In this document: positions 9,789-18,397 of the stretch, one piece after another | Numbering within the stretch: position 1 is the stretch's first letter | Layout: each line of letters begins with the position of its first letter | NCBI RefSeq assembly: GCF_006716065.1 | Contig: NZ_VFOL01000001.1 | Span: 2,666,001 to 2,730,000, forward strand | DNA: 64,000 nucleotides | Direction of reading: 5' to 3' | Source: Salinispora arenicola | Lineage (GTDB): Bacteria; Actinomycetota; Actinomycetes; Mycobacteriales; Micromonosporaceae | The notes under the pieces: model-generated | Told to the model about the DNA's origin: nothing | Databases searched by the model: none | Seen by the model: the letters and a program-made list of their open reading frames with translations, nothing else | Made by a program: the position numbers and the translations under genes

Positions 9789-9935
9789 GGTGAGAGCGCG
9801 CATCGCGGCTTCGGATGCCTGACACGACGGCGGTTCGAGCCGGGATCGAGGCAGCCCGACCCGGGCGGTGGCCCACCGTGACATACCCCACCGCATCTCG
9901 ACAACCGTCCGGCACATGGCAGACTCGCGCGCAGA

Positions 9936-9953
9936 CCTTAGCGGCCGTGTGAT
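9936..9953 (+). promoter_or_regulatory. Degenerate copy of the acyl-CoA operator motif
   Basis: CCTTAGCGGCCGTGTGAT shares its left half, CCTTAGCG, exactly with the operator candidate before icmA, but the right half has diverged. It lies about 35 bases before the fused dehydrogenase start. It may be a weak site or chance. Confidence 0.25.
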
Positions 9954-9988
9954 GCCGGCTGCGTGGAGCTGACCAGGGGAGGCCGGGC

Positions 9989-11779
9989 GTGATGCGCGAG
10001 TTCGCCAGTGTGGGTGTGGTGGGTCTGGGCACCATGGGTACCGGCATCGTCGAAGTTTTCGCCCGTAACGGCATCGACGTCGTCGCGGTCGAGGTGGCCG
10101 AGCCGGCGCTGGAGCGTGGTCGGGCCACCCTGACCGGCTCAACCGACCGGGCGGTGGCCAAGGGCAAACTCGCGGCGGCTGACCGGGACGCGCTCCTGGC
10201 CCGCGTCGACTGGCAGGTCGGGCTGGATGCGTTGCACTCGGTGGACCTGGTGATCGAGGCCGTTCCCGAGCACCTCGACCTGAAACAGCGGATCTTCGCG
10301 GAGCTGGATCGAGTCTGCAAGCCCGAGGCGGTCCTCGCCACCAACACCTCGTCGCTGTCCGTCACCGAGATTTCGGTGGCCACGACCCGCCCCAACCAGG
10401 TCCTCGGCATCCACTTCTTCAACCCGGCGCCGGTTATGAAGCTGGTCGAGATCGTCCGGACGGTGGTCACCTCGGCGGAAGTGGTCGCCGACGTGGAAGG
10501 GCTCTGCAAGCGGCTGGGCAAGGTCGATGTGACGATCAATGACCGCGCCGGCTTTATCGCCAACGCCCTGCTCTTCGGCTACCTCAACCATGCGGTCAGC
10601 ATGGTTGAGGCGCGGTACGCCAGCCGGGAGGACATCGACGCGGCGATGAAACTCGGCTGCGGTCTGCCAATGGGCCCGTTGGCGCTGATGGACCTGATCG
10701 GGCTGGACACCGCGTACGAGATTCTGGACACGATGTACCGGCGGGGTGGTCGGGACCGTCGGCATGCTCCGGTGCCGCTGATCAAGCAGATGGTTACCGC
10801 CGGGCTGCTCGGGCGGAAGTCAGGGCGCGGCTTCTACACCTACGAGCGGCCGGGTTCGCCGGTGGTCGTACCGGACGAGCAGACGCCAGCGGGCGCGGAG
10901 TCGACCCTGGGCGCCGGCGTTCGGGGCATCACGAAGGTCGGCGTGGTCGGTTCCGGAACGATGGCGACCGGGATCATCGAAGTGTTCGCCAAGGCCGGCT
11001 ACGAGGTGGTCTCGGTGACCCGGGGGGCGGAGAAGTCCGCCAAGCTCTTCGAGGCGGTGAAGACCTCACTCAACAAGGGAGTGGTGCGGGGCAAGCTCGG
11101 CGAGGCCGATCGGGACGCCGCGCTGGGCCGGATCACGTGGTCCGCGACCTTGGAGCACCTCACCGACGTGGATCTGGTGGTCGAGGCGGTCATCGAGGAA
11201 CTGAGTGTCAAGAAGGCGTTGTTCGCCAGCCTCGACGAGATCTGCAAGCCGGGCGTCGTTCTCGCCACCACCACCTCGTCGCTGCCGGTGATCGACGTGG
11301 CGATGGCCACTCAACGTCCGGCGGACGTGGTGGGCCTACACTTCTTCAACCCGGCACCGGTCATGCCGCTGGTGGAGATCGTGCAGACCATCCGCACGTC
11401 GGCGGAGACCACCGCCACCGCGAGGGCGGTCTGCGCGGACCTGGGCAAGACGGGTGTGGTCTGTGGAGACCGCTCCGGGTTCATCGTGAACGCGCTGCTC
11501 TTTCCGTACCTCAACGACGCGGTCAAGATGCTGGAGGCGAGCTACTCGACCGCCGATGACATCGACCACGCGATGAAGCTCGGTTGCGGGTACCCGATGG
11601 GTCCGTTCGATCTGCTCGACGTGGTCGGCCTGGACGTGTCCCTGGCTATCCAGCGGGAGCTCTACCTGGAGCTGCGCGAGCCGGGCTTCGCCCCCGCGCC
11701 ACTGCTGGAGCACCTGGTCACCGCCGGCTATCTGGGCCGGAAGTCTGGCCGTGGCTTCCGTGACCACACCCGCCGCTGA
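9989..11779 (+). CDS. Tandem fusion of two 3-hydroxyacyl-CoA dehydrogenases
   Basis: 596 residues made of two complete dehydrogenase units. The first (about 1-285) has VVGLGTMGTGIVE, NTSSLSVTEIS, HFFNPAPVMKLVE and GCGLPMGPLALMD. The second (about 308-595) has VVGSGTMATGIIE, TTSSLPVIDVA, HFFNPAPVMPLVE and GCGYPMGPFDLLD. Both keep the catalytic His and the nucleotide-binding glycines, so both may be active. A linker of about 25 residues rich in Pro/Ala/Gly joins them. The single-unit enzyme hbd is also in this window. GGGGAGG lies six bases before the GTG at 9989; ATG 9992 is the alternative start. The probable role is fatty acid or 3-hydroxyacyl-CoA oxidation. Confidence 0.9.
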   Translation: MMREFASVGVVGLGTMGTGIVEVFARNGIDVVAVEVAEPALERGRATLTGSTDRAVAKGKLAAADRDALLARVDWQVGLDALHSVDLVIEAVPEHLDLKQRIFAELDRVCKPEAVLATNTSSLSVTEISVATTRPNQVLGIHFFNPAPVMKLVEIVRTVVTSAEVVADVEGLCKRLGKVDVTINDRAGFIANALLFGYLNHAVSMVEARYASREDIDAAMKLGCGLPMGPLALMDLIGLDTAYEILDTMYRRGGRDRRHAPVPLIKQMVTAGLLGRKSGRGFYTYERPGSPVVVPDEQTPAGAESTLGAGVRGITKVGVVGSGTMATGIIEVFAKAGYEVVSVTRGAEKSAKLFEAVKTSLNKGVVRGKLGEADRDAALGRITWSATLEHLTDVDLVVEAVIEELSVKKALFASLDEICKPGVVLATTTSSLPVIDVAMATQRPADVVGLHFFNPAPVMPLVEIVQTIRTSAETTATARAVCADLGKTGVVCGDRSGFIVNALLFPYLNDAVKMLEASYSTADDIDHAMKLGCGYPMGPFDLLDVVGLDVSLAIQRELYLELREPGFAPAPLLEHLVTAGYLGRKSGRGFRDHTRR

Positions 11780-11861
11780 GCGGTAGGCAAGGCGCTGCTC
11801 CCACCACCGCCGGGTGACTCCGCGCCTGCTGGCCGGACGCCGAACGGCGACGCCCCGGCCG

Positions 11862-11867
11862 TACGCT
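11862..11867 (+). promoter_or_regulatory. -10 element for a leaderless transcript
   Basis: TACGCT followed by six bases and GTG 11874. The GGAGG between them is too close to the codon to act as a ribosome-binding site, so a leaderless start is the simpler reading. Confidence 0.5.
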
Positions 11868-11873
11868 GGAGGA

Positions 11874-12200
11874 GTGAGCCCTCGCCGAAACCGACCCCGC
11901 CGAGATGAGAGCGTGCAACTGGATTCCGCGCGGGTCCGGCAGGGTGTCGAGTCAGTGCAGCAGTGGCGCGACGGCGACTGGCAGGTCCGCGGGATCAGTG
12001 GTGGCGCGTCGGCGAAGACCTACCGTTGCCCCGGTTGCGACCAGGAGATCCGGCCCGGCGTGGCGCACGTCGTGGTGTGGCCGGCTCAGGGGTGGGGAGA
12101 CCTGACCGACCGGCGGCACTGGCACAGTGGCTGTTGGCGGGCCCGGGACCGGCGGGCGCCGATCGTGCAGCGGGGCCGCGGCGCGCCCCGGCACGGCTGA
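11874..12200 (+). CDS. Small zinc-ribbon-like protein of unknown function
   Basis: 108 residues. A basic N-terminus (PRRNRPRRDE) leads into a conserved core with CPGCDQEI and, about 35 residues on, HWHSGCWRARDRR. The two Cys of CPGC plus the later His and Cys could bind one zinc ion. Similar proteins are widespread in actinomycetes and are sometimes labelled ATP/GTP-binding without a visible nucleotide motif; none is seen here either. Third-position GC is high and the gene sits between two other plus-strand genes. The start is GTG 11874, chosen because a -10-like element lies six bases upstream and the residues after it resemble family N-termini. Confidence 0.7.
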   Translation: MSPRRNRPRRDESVQLDSARVRQGVESVQQWRDGDWQVRGISGGASAKTYRCPGCDQEIRPGVAHVVVWPAQGWGDLTDRRHWHSGCWRARDRRAPIVQRGRGAPRHG

Positions 12201-12258
12201 GAACGCGATCTGGATCACCGTGTTTCCGACCGGCGGGGTGACCGGGCCCACGGCGGGG

Positions 12259-12264
12259 CAGACT
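12259..12264 (+). promoter_or_regulatory. Possible -10 element for a leaderless hydrolase transcript
   Basis: CAGACT is followed by six bases and GTG 12271. It differs from TANNNT only at the first base. The same hexamer and spacing precede the epimerase gene. Confidence 0.35.
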
Positions 12265-12270
12265 GGGCAG

Positions 12271-13083
12271 GTGAGTACACCCATCCGCGCCTCGTCGATC
12301 CTGCCCGGCCGCCGGGAGGAGATCGAGCTGCACACCGCCGACGGGCTGCGTCTCGTCGGTGAGCTGGCCCGCCCGGCCCACCGTGCCCCGGTCGCCACCC
12401 TGGTCTGCCTGCATCCGCTGCCCACCCACGGTGGAATGATGGACAGCCACGTGTTCCGCAAGGCCGCCTGGCGCCTGCCGGCCCTGGCCGACCTGGCAGT
12501 GCTGCGTTTCAACACCCGGGGCACCTCCAGCATGCGTGGCACCAGTGAGGGGACCTTCGACAACGCGGTCAGCGAGCGGTACGACGTCGCCGCCGCCATC
12601 GAGTACGCGGAGTTTCATGAACTGCCGGAGATCTGGCTGCTCGGCTGGTCCTTCGGCACCGACCTGACCCTGCGGTACGGCTGTGATCCGGCGGTGGCCG
12701 GCGCCGTCCTGCTCTCCCCGCCGCTGCGTTTCTCCGGCCCCGAGGACCTGGCGAACTGGGCATCCGCCGGCAAGCCGATCACGGCGTTGGTGCCGGAGTT
12801 CGATGACTACCTGCGGCCCGAGGAGGCGCGGGAGCGCTTCGCCGCGGTGCCGCAGGCTGAGGTGGTCGGGGTGCCCGGCGCCAAGCACCTGTGGGTCGGT
12901 GACGCCGAGACCGTCCTGGACGAGATCGTCAGACGGGTCAACCCGTCTGCCCACGTGCCGCTGCCGACCAGCTGGGATGGCCCGTTGGAGACCGGCGACG
13001 TCAGTGCCTACGCGGACCGGACGGTGGCGGCGTTCGCTGACCGGCCGGTGCCCGGTCCGGCGGCCGGTCAGCGGGAATCCTGA
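12271..13083 (+). CDS. Alpha/beta hydrolase
   Basis: 270 residues. The fold is indicated by an early LVCLHPLPTHGGMMDS segment (oxyanion region) and the nucleophile elbow LLGWSFGTD with Ser in G-x-S-x-G. A late Asp (EFDDY) and His (GAKHLWVGD) would complete the triad. It resembles the KANL3/Tex30-like and YfhR-like hydrolases, whose substrates are mostly unknown. GTG 12271 is preferred because the first strand follows about 15 residues later. The last 16 bases overlap the convergent AI-2E-family gene. Confidence 0.82.
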   Translation: MSTPIRASSILPGRREEIELHTADGLRLVGELARPAHRAPVATLVCLHPLPTHGGMMDSHVFRKAAWRLPALADLAVLRFNTRGTSSMRGTSEGTFDNAVSERYDVAAAIEYAEFHELPEIWLLGWSFGTDLTLRYGCDPAVAGAVLLSPPLRFSGPEDLANWASAGKPITALVPEFDDYLRPEEARERFAAVPQAEVVGVPGAKHLWVGDAETVLDEIVRRVNPSAHVPLPTSWDGPLETGDVSAYADRTVAAFADRPVPGPAAGQRES

Positions 13084-14309
13084 CGCGGGACGATCACCTC
13101 GCGCAGGATCAGTTGGAACGCCGCGACCGTGGGGATCGCGATGAAGGCGCCGACCACGCCGATCAGGGCGACGCCGAGCAGCGCCGCGACCAGCGCAGCC
13201 ACCTCGTTGACCTGCACCGATCGACGCATCACCTTGGGGTAGATCAGGTAGTTCTCCAACTGCTGGTAGATGAGGAAGAACACCACGCAGGCGATCCCCA
13301 CCGGCAGGTCGGTGGCGAAGCCGACCAGGCTCACGATCACCGCTCCGAGCGTCGCGCCGATCTGTGGGATCAGGTCGGCCACCGCCACCACGACAGCCAG
13401 GGCGAACGGGTACGGTAGCTCGGCGATCACCGCGAACACGAAGGTGGTCGTGCCGGCGAGGACGGCGATGATGAGCGCCCCGACGATGTACGCGCCGACC
13501 TTCATGATGATCTCATCGCCGATCAGCCGTACCCGGTCCCGCCGGGACCGGGGAACGAGCGCGTACCCGAGCGACCGCAACCGGTTGAAGTACGCCAGGA
13601 AATAGACGGTGAGCACAAGTACGGTCAGGGTCCGGAATGCGGTGCCGAAGATGAGCTGAGCGCCGCCGAGTACCCCGCCGAGCGCGTGGCCGAGCGTGTC
13701 GGTGTCGGCGGCCCGCTCTATCCGTTCCATCAGGTCGTACCGTTCGACCAACTCGTTGATCGTCTCGTTGCGCCGCAGTGACTCAACGTAGTTGGGAAAC
13801 TGCTCGATGAACTGGTTGGACTGAGTGACGACCGGAGGTACCAGCGCGACCACGCCGCTGCAGAACAGCAGGAGAAGTGTCAGCGTGACGACCGCGACCG
13901 CCAGTCCGTGGGGCAGCCCGAGCCGGCGTAGCCGCGCCACCGCCGGGTAGAGCCCGACGGCGAGAAAGAGCGCGATCACCACGAGGACGAGCAGGCCGGC
14001 GGCGTTGCGCAGGCCGAGGAAGAGTGCGTACGCCAGCAGTGCGCCGAGGCCGCCGGTGAAGCCGACGAGGAAGCTGTTGCGCCGCAGTGGCCGTCCCGGC
14101 ATGCCGAACCGCCCGGACCCGTTGTCGGGCTGCCGCTGCGGCGCTTCGGGCGGAACCGGGGGCGCACCGGGTTCGGCCCCTTCCCCCGCGGTGTCGCCGG
14201 GGAAGGAGGGGCGCGGTGCGTTGGTCGGGCCTGGTCCGGTGGGCTGACCGGCCGGCGGCTGGTTCATGCGGCCGGTCGGCTCCGGCAGCTCCGGCTCGCC
14301 CTGTGTCAC
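13068..14309 (-). CDS. AI-2E family transporter-like membrane protein
   Basis: 413 residues. A disordered Pro/Gly-rich cytoplasmic N-terminus of about 75 residues precedes about seven or eight membrane segments. The family core is seen in the PYPFALAVVVAVADLIPQIGATLGA motif region and the terminal LGVALIGVVGAFIAIPTVAAFQL. Members have been linked to autoinducer or Na+/H+ export, and the substrate here is unknown. GTG 14309 is the longest start; ATG 14267 is also possible, as the N-terminus is low complexity. The gene overlaps the 3' end of the convergent hydrolase by 16 bases and follows the scy-like gene with a gap of 117 bases. Confidence 0.85.
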   Translation of the reverse strand: MTQGEPELPEPTGRMNQPPAGQPTGPGPTNAPRPSFPGDTAGEGAEPGAPPVPPEAPQRQPDNGSGRFGMPGRPLRRNSFLVGFTGGLGALLAYALFLGLRNAAGLLVLVVIALFLAVGLYPAVARLRRLGLPHGLAVAVVTLTLLLLFCSGVVALVPPVVTQSNQFIEQFPNYVESLRRNETINELVERYDLMERIERAADTDTLGHALGGVLGGAQLIFGTAFRTLTVLVLTVYFLAYFNRLRSLGYALVPRSRRDRVRLIGDEIIMKVGAYIVGALIIAVLAGTTTFVFAVIAELPYPFALAVVVAVADLIPQIGATLGAVIVSLVGFATDLPVGIACVVFFLIYQQLENYLIYPKVMRRSVQVNEVAALVAALLGVALIGVVGAFIAIPTVAAFQLILREVIVPRQDSR

Positions 14310-14426
14310 CGGATCTCAGGCCGCCCGTCCACCGTCGCCGCCTGCCCCACGTCGCCGGCTGTCCGACCCGCGTCGCCCGGCCTTCGGCCGCGCCCGGCGT
14401 CCGAGATCGTCGCCCGGTCCGCTGGC

Positions 14427-16679
14427 TCAGTCCTTGTCAACGACGACCTTGCTGGGCTTGGAGCTGCGTTCGTCGGTGGTGGGCTTCGTCGGCCGGTTGT
14501 TGTTCTCACCGGTACTCGTGATCTTGGTGGGAGCGGCGGCGCGACCGCCCTCACCTGGAACGGCCGCGACGGTCGGTTCGCCGTCCACCCCGGCGCTGGC
14601 CTCGTCGCCGTCCTTGGTGGTAACCGACTTCACAGTGCCCTTCGTAGGCTCGTCACCAGCCGGCTCGATTCGCCCACGGGCCGGCTGGCCGGCCTCGGCC
14701 GGCTCGACCTTGCTCACGCCGGTCTGATCGTCGTCGGATGGCGCCGGTGCGGTCGAGGGCGCGCTGCCGTCAGCGGATTCGCCGCCTGCCGGTCCTGCCG
14801 GGGCGGGCTGCGCCATACTGTCGGCTCCATCCGGGGATGCGGCAGTTCCTGGGGGAACCACGGTGCCGACGGCGGGTTTCGCGGTGCCGACGGCGGGTTT
14901 CGCGGTGCCGACGGCGGGCTTTGCGGTGCCGACGGCGGGTTTCGCGGTGGCTGCCGCCTGGGCTGGGGCACCGGCGAGCTCCAGCCGAAGCTCCGTGACC
15001 TGTCGCTGGAGCTCGTCGGACTCCTGCCGGGACCGCCAGGTCTCCTGCCGCAGATCAGCGAGCTGCTGCTGTGCCTGAGCGATCTCCAGCATCACCTGGG
15101 CGAGCTGCTGCCGACTGGCGGCGGCCTCCTGCTGCGTCGCCGCGAGATGCTGCTGAGTGGTCGCCAGGGCCTGCTGGGTGGTGGCGGCATACTCCTCGAA
15201 CTGGCGACGGGATGTGGCGACGTGCTCGTCGGCCGTGCGGCGCTTTTCGGCCGCCTCCTGCTCAGCCCGAGCCAGCAGTTCCGTCGCTTCCTGCTCCGCA
15301 CGCTGGCGCAGCGTCAGGGCGTCCTGCTCGGCGGTCCGCCGGATCTCCTCGGCGGCACCCTCGATCTCGTTTTTTCGGGCTGTGTAGGCGGACTCCAACT
15401 CGGCCTTACGGGAGGTGAACCCGGATTCCAGCTCCTGTTGCCGGGACGCGAAACCCGACTCCAACTCGGCCTTCTGGGAGGCGAAGCCGGATTCCAGCTC
15501 CTGTTGCCGGGACGTGTACTGCTGCTCCAAGTCCGCGTACCGCGACTCGTACCGTTTCTCCAACTCGTCGCGGCGGCTGGCGAACTCCTGGTCGTCAGCG
15601 GCGCGGCGTTGGGCCAACTCGCGGTCTGCCGCCGCCCGGCGGTTGTTGACCTCCTTCTCCACCCCCGCCCGCCAGGCCCCCAACTCCTGCTGTGTCTGGG
15701 CGCGGGTCTGCCGGACATACGCCTCGGTCTCGGTGTGCATCCGCTGCACGTACGCCTCGGTCTCGGCGCGCTGGCGCTTCGCCGCGTCGACCGCCTGCGC
15801 GGCGAGCCGCTCCGCCTCCTGACGGGCCTTGTTGTGGGTGGCCCGCCCAGCGACGTTGGCATCGTCGATGATCTGCTTGGCCTCTTGTTGCGCCTTGGCG
15901 TGGGTGGCCCGGCTCGCCTCGGTCGCCTGCTCCACGAGGCGCCGTTCCTCCTCCTGTGCCCTGGCGTGCACCTCCTTGGCGGCATCCCGCAGCTCGGTCG
16001 CCTCCTTCTGGGCCTTGGCCCGAGCCTCGCGGGCCGCCTCGCGCAGTTTCGTCGCCTCCTGCTGGGCCCGCGTGTGAACCTCTTTTGCGGTTTCCCGGAG
16101 CTGGGTGGCTTCCTGCTGGGCCTTTGCCAGTGCCTCCTGCGCGGTCTTGCGCAGCCGCGCGGCCTCCTCGTTCGCGGCCTTGACCGCGGCATCCGCCTCC
16201 GCCTTCCGAGCGGCGGTGTGCCGAGCCTCCTCGGCGCGGCGGGCGGCCAGCGCGATCTCGAAGTCCTTGAGGGCCTTGGCGGCCTCTGCCCGCGCCTCGT
16301 CGATGATGTGTTCAGCGGTGGCCCGGCGCGATTCGATTTCCTTGTTCGCGGCGGCGAGGATGTCCTCGGCCTGCTCCTCGGCGAGGGTGAGGACCTGTTC
16401 GACCCGGGGCCCGAGGTGCCGGAAGGAGGCGCGGTCGACCACGCCGATCTGCTTGCGCACCTGGGCGAGATCCCGCTGGAGTACCTCCACCTGGCCGGCC
16501 AGCTTATGGATCTGGGTGTAGGCCTGCTCCCGTTCAGCGGTCAGGGTGGCGATCTCGTGCTCGGCGCGAGCGACGTACCGGTCGACTTGCCCTCTTACGT
16601 ACCCCCGCAGGCCGGACTCGAAGCTGGGCTCCGTGGTCACGTCCCCGCCGAGGGCGAACAGTTCCTCGCCGTGCGACAT
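14427..16679 (-). CDS. Scy-like polarity coiled-coil protein
   Basis: 750 residues. A short DivIVA-like N-terminus (SGLRGYVRGQVDRYVARAE) is followed by an almost unbroken coiled coil to about residue 560, then a disordered Ala/Pro/Thr tail. Within the rod there are 18-residue repeats (AQQEATQLRETAKEVHTR-type) and 11-residue repeats (ELESGFASQKA and variants). The adjacent FilP gene and the nearby epimerase and thiolase genes match the scy-filP neighbourhood recalled from Streptomyces, where Scy organises the hyphal tip with DivIVA. This protein is clearly shorter than the roughly 1,300-residue Streptomyces Scy. ATG 16679 is supported by GAGGA seven bases upstream. Confidence 0.75.
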   Translation of the reverse strand: MSHGEELFALGGDVTTEPSFESGLRGYVRGQVDRYVARAEHEIATLTAEREQAYTQIHKLAGQVEVLQRDLAQVRKQIGVVDRASFRHLGPRVEQVLTLAEEQAEDILAAANKEIESRRATAEHIIDEARAEAAKALKDFEIALAARRAEEARHTAARKAEADAAVKAANEEAARLRKTAQEALAKAQQEATQLRETAKEVHTRAQQEATKLREAAREARAKAQKEATELRDAAKEVHARAQEEERRLVEQATEASRATHAKAQQEAKQIIDDANVAGRATHNKARQEAERLAAQAVDAAKRQRAETEAYVQRMHTETEAYVRQTRAQTQQELGAWRAGVEKEVNNRRAAADRELAQRRAADDQEFASRRDELEKRYESRYADLEQQYTSRQQELESGFASQKAELESGFASRQQELESGFTSRKAELESAYTARKNEIEGAAEEIRRTAEQDALTLRQRAEQEATELLARAEQEAAEKRRTADEHVATSRRQFEEYAATTQQALATTQQHLAATQQEAAASRQQLAQVMLEIAQAQQQLADLRQETWRSRQESDELQRQVTELRLELAGAPAQAAATAKPAVGTAKPAVGTAKPAVGTAKPAVGTVVPPGTAASPDGADSMAQPAPAGPAGGESADGSAPSTAPAPSDDDQTGVSKVEPAEAGQPARGRIEPAGDEPTKGTVKSVTTKDGDEASAGVDGEPTVAAVPGEGGRAAAPTKITSTGENNNRPTKPTTDERSSKPSKVVVDKD
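14863..14946 (-). repeat. Four 21-bp tandem repeats in the scy-like tail
   Basis: Four nearly identical 21-bp units encode AVGTAKP repeats between the coiled coil and the acidic tail. The near identity at DNA level suggests recent expansion; copy number probably varies between strains. Confidence 0.85.
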
Positions 16680-16779
16680 GCTCCCATCCTCACACGCAAT
16701 TGGCCCTCCTGGGGCGATACGGATGCGTCGGATGCAGCGGTTCAACCAGTGCTATCCGGACAGGGAACGCCATATGATA

Positions 16780-16811
16780 CGGGGCGACACCGAATCTCCG
16801 GCATCGCCCCG
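16780..16811 (-). terminator. Possible hairpin between filP and the scy-like gene
   Basis: CGGGGCGA pairs with TCGCCCCG across a 16-base loop. It lies downstream of filP and about 100 bases before the scy-like start, so it could terminate or attenuate filP transcription. No T-run follows, which is usual in actinomycetes. Confidence 0.35.
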
Positions 16812-16840
16812 CGCGGTGGAACAGGCCCCAGCCGAATCGG

Positions 16841-18097
16841 TCAGCTGGAGGCTTCAGCGGATTCTCGGTTTCCCGTCTCCGCTTCCGTCTCTCCCTCCGC
16901 CGCCGCCGCGGCGTCCGGCCCCGTACCCGGGACGATGCCGGCGAGCCCGGAGAGCATCTGGCCCAGCTGGGAGGTGACCGCGTCCTTCTGGCGGGTCAGG
17001 TCCTCCACCTCACGGCGGGCCGTCTGGGTGGCCAGGTCAGCCTCGGTGCGAGCCTCGGTGAGCAGGCGTTGCGCCTCGGCCTTCGCTTCGTTCAGGCTCT
17101 TCTCGGCGGCCGCTCGGGCCTGCTCGACCGTGTCGTGGGCGGTACGCTCCGACTCGACCCGCCGCGCCTCGGCGCGCTGCTCGATCTCCTTGGCCCGCTC
17201 CTGGGCAGCCCGTGCCCGCTGCTCGGCCTCGTTGACCAGCTTCTGGGTCTGTGCGACCTGCGTGGCGTGCCGCTCCGACTCCTCCCGCTCGGCCTTCTCT
17301 CGCCGCTCGGCCAGCTGGAGCTCGAGGGCTTGTAGGTCCTTGTCGCGCTTGTCCCGCGCGTCGGTCAGGAGCTTGGTCGCCTCGGCCCGCTTCTCCTCGG
17401 CCTCGCGCGCGGCCTTCGCCCGCTGCTGGGTGATCTCGCGCTCGGCGGTCGCGCGGAGCGTGGACACCTCCCGCTCGACTGTGGACTTCAGCTCGGCGAC
17501 CTCGTGGGCGGTGACGGTGCGCAGCTGCTTGGTTTCTCGGTCGGCATCGGCCCGCAGGGTGTCGGCTTCGCGGCGGGCCTGGACGCGGACCTCGGCCGCC
17601 TCCCGCTCGGCAGCGGTGCGAACGTTGCCCGCCTCCCGTTCCGCTGTTGCCTTCATCGCCGCCACCTCGGCGCGCGCCTTGTCGGTGATCTCCCGAGCCT
17701 CGAGGCGGGCAGCGGAGAGAATGCCCTCAGACTCGCGTTTGGCGTCGTTGCGGTGGTCGTTGGCCTGCTCTTCGGCGAGCCGGAGGATCTGCTCGACGCG
17801 CGTACCGAGGCCGGAGAGGGTCGGCCGGTTGTTCTCCTCGAGCTGCTTGCTGGCCTCGGAGAGCTTCTGGTCGAGAGCGGTCATTCGCTGCTCGGCCTGG
17901 CGGAGCCGGCGCTGCGCGTCGTTCATCCGCTGTTCGGCCTCGGCGCGGGCCTGCTCGGACTGGGTCAGCGCGGCGGTCAGCCGACCGATGAAGTCGTCAA
18001 CCTGCCCGGTGTTGTAGCCGCGTAGGCCGACGGTGAAGTCCGGCTGAGTGTTCGCGTTATCGAAGAACGCAAGAGGGGAGGACTGCTGCTGGGGCAT
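16841..18097 (-). CDS. filP: FilP-like cytoskeletal coiled-coil protein
   Basis: 418 residues. It opens with a DivIVA-like segment (VGLRGYNTGQVDDFIGRL), has a short break near LSGLGTRVEQILRLAEEQAND, then a long coiled coil to about residue 380. The end, RREVEDLTRQKDAVTSQL, closely parallels the FilP C-terminus. FilP forms intermediate-filament-like networks behind the hyphal tip and interacts with DivIVA and Scy. The protein is about 100 residues longer than the Streptomyces FilP I recall (about 310). The gene is transcribed towards the scy-like gene with a 161-base gap. Its upstream region of 300 bases, shared with the 3' end of ccr, probably holds its own promoter. Confidence 0.8.
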   Translation of the reverse strand: MPQQQSSPLAFFDNANTQPDFTVGLRGYNTGQVDDFIGRLTAALTQSEQARAEAEQRMNDAQRRLRQAEQRMTALDQKLSEASKQLEENNRPTLSGLGTRVEQILRLAEEQANDHRNDAKRESEGILSAARLEAREITDKARAEVAAMKATAEREAGNVRTAAEREAAEVRVQARREADTLRADADRETKQLRTVTAHEVAELKSTVEREVSTLRATAEREITQQRAKAAREAEEKRAEATKLLTDARDKRDKDLQALELQLAERREKAEREESERHATQVAQTQKLVNEAEQRARAAQERAKEIEQRAEARRVESERTAHDTVEQARAAAEKSLNEAKAEAQRLLTEARTEADLATQTARREVEDLTRQKDAVTSQLGQMLSGLAGIVPGTGPDAAAAAEGETEAETGNRESAEASS

Positions 18098-18397
18098 TGG
18101 GACATACTGGCAGACGACCGGGGGTCCTTCGCAAGAGCGTCCCGGCCCTTCACGTCCTCTTTACTTGGTCAACCCGGTCGTGTCGTATGGACCGGACCAA
18201 TCGGCGAACGTGGCAGGTCCCGGACGTGGGCGGCGAGTCCGAAGTGGGCTCGGAAAAGGGCCGCAGGGGGAGGCCCCACGGCCCCATTCCGCGCCGAGCC
18301 GGTTTCACCCGGAGCCGGTATCGCTCGAATGGGTGCAGCCCAGCGAATGGAAAGGCGAAGCGGTCTGCCCTATTTGGTGACCGCCCTGCCTGCTCGG
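18098..18397. other. Gap between ccr and filP
   Basis: About 300 bases between the ccr stop and the filP start, both on the minus strand. A GGGCCG/CGGCCC hairpin near 18258-18285 could end ccr transcription. I see no gene. The filP promoter is not clearly recognisable; CAGTAT six bases before the filP ATG is a weak leaderless -10 candidate. Confidence 0.4.

Noticed and set aside
15147..18017. 956-codon plus-strand frame across the scy-like and filP genes
   Set aside because: Antisense to two coiled-coil genes with clear starts; such frames arise because the reverse of Glu/Ala/Arg-rich codons lacks stops.
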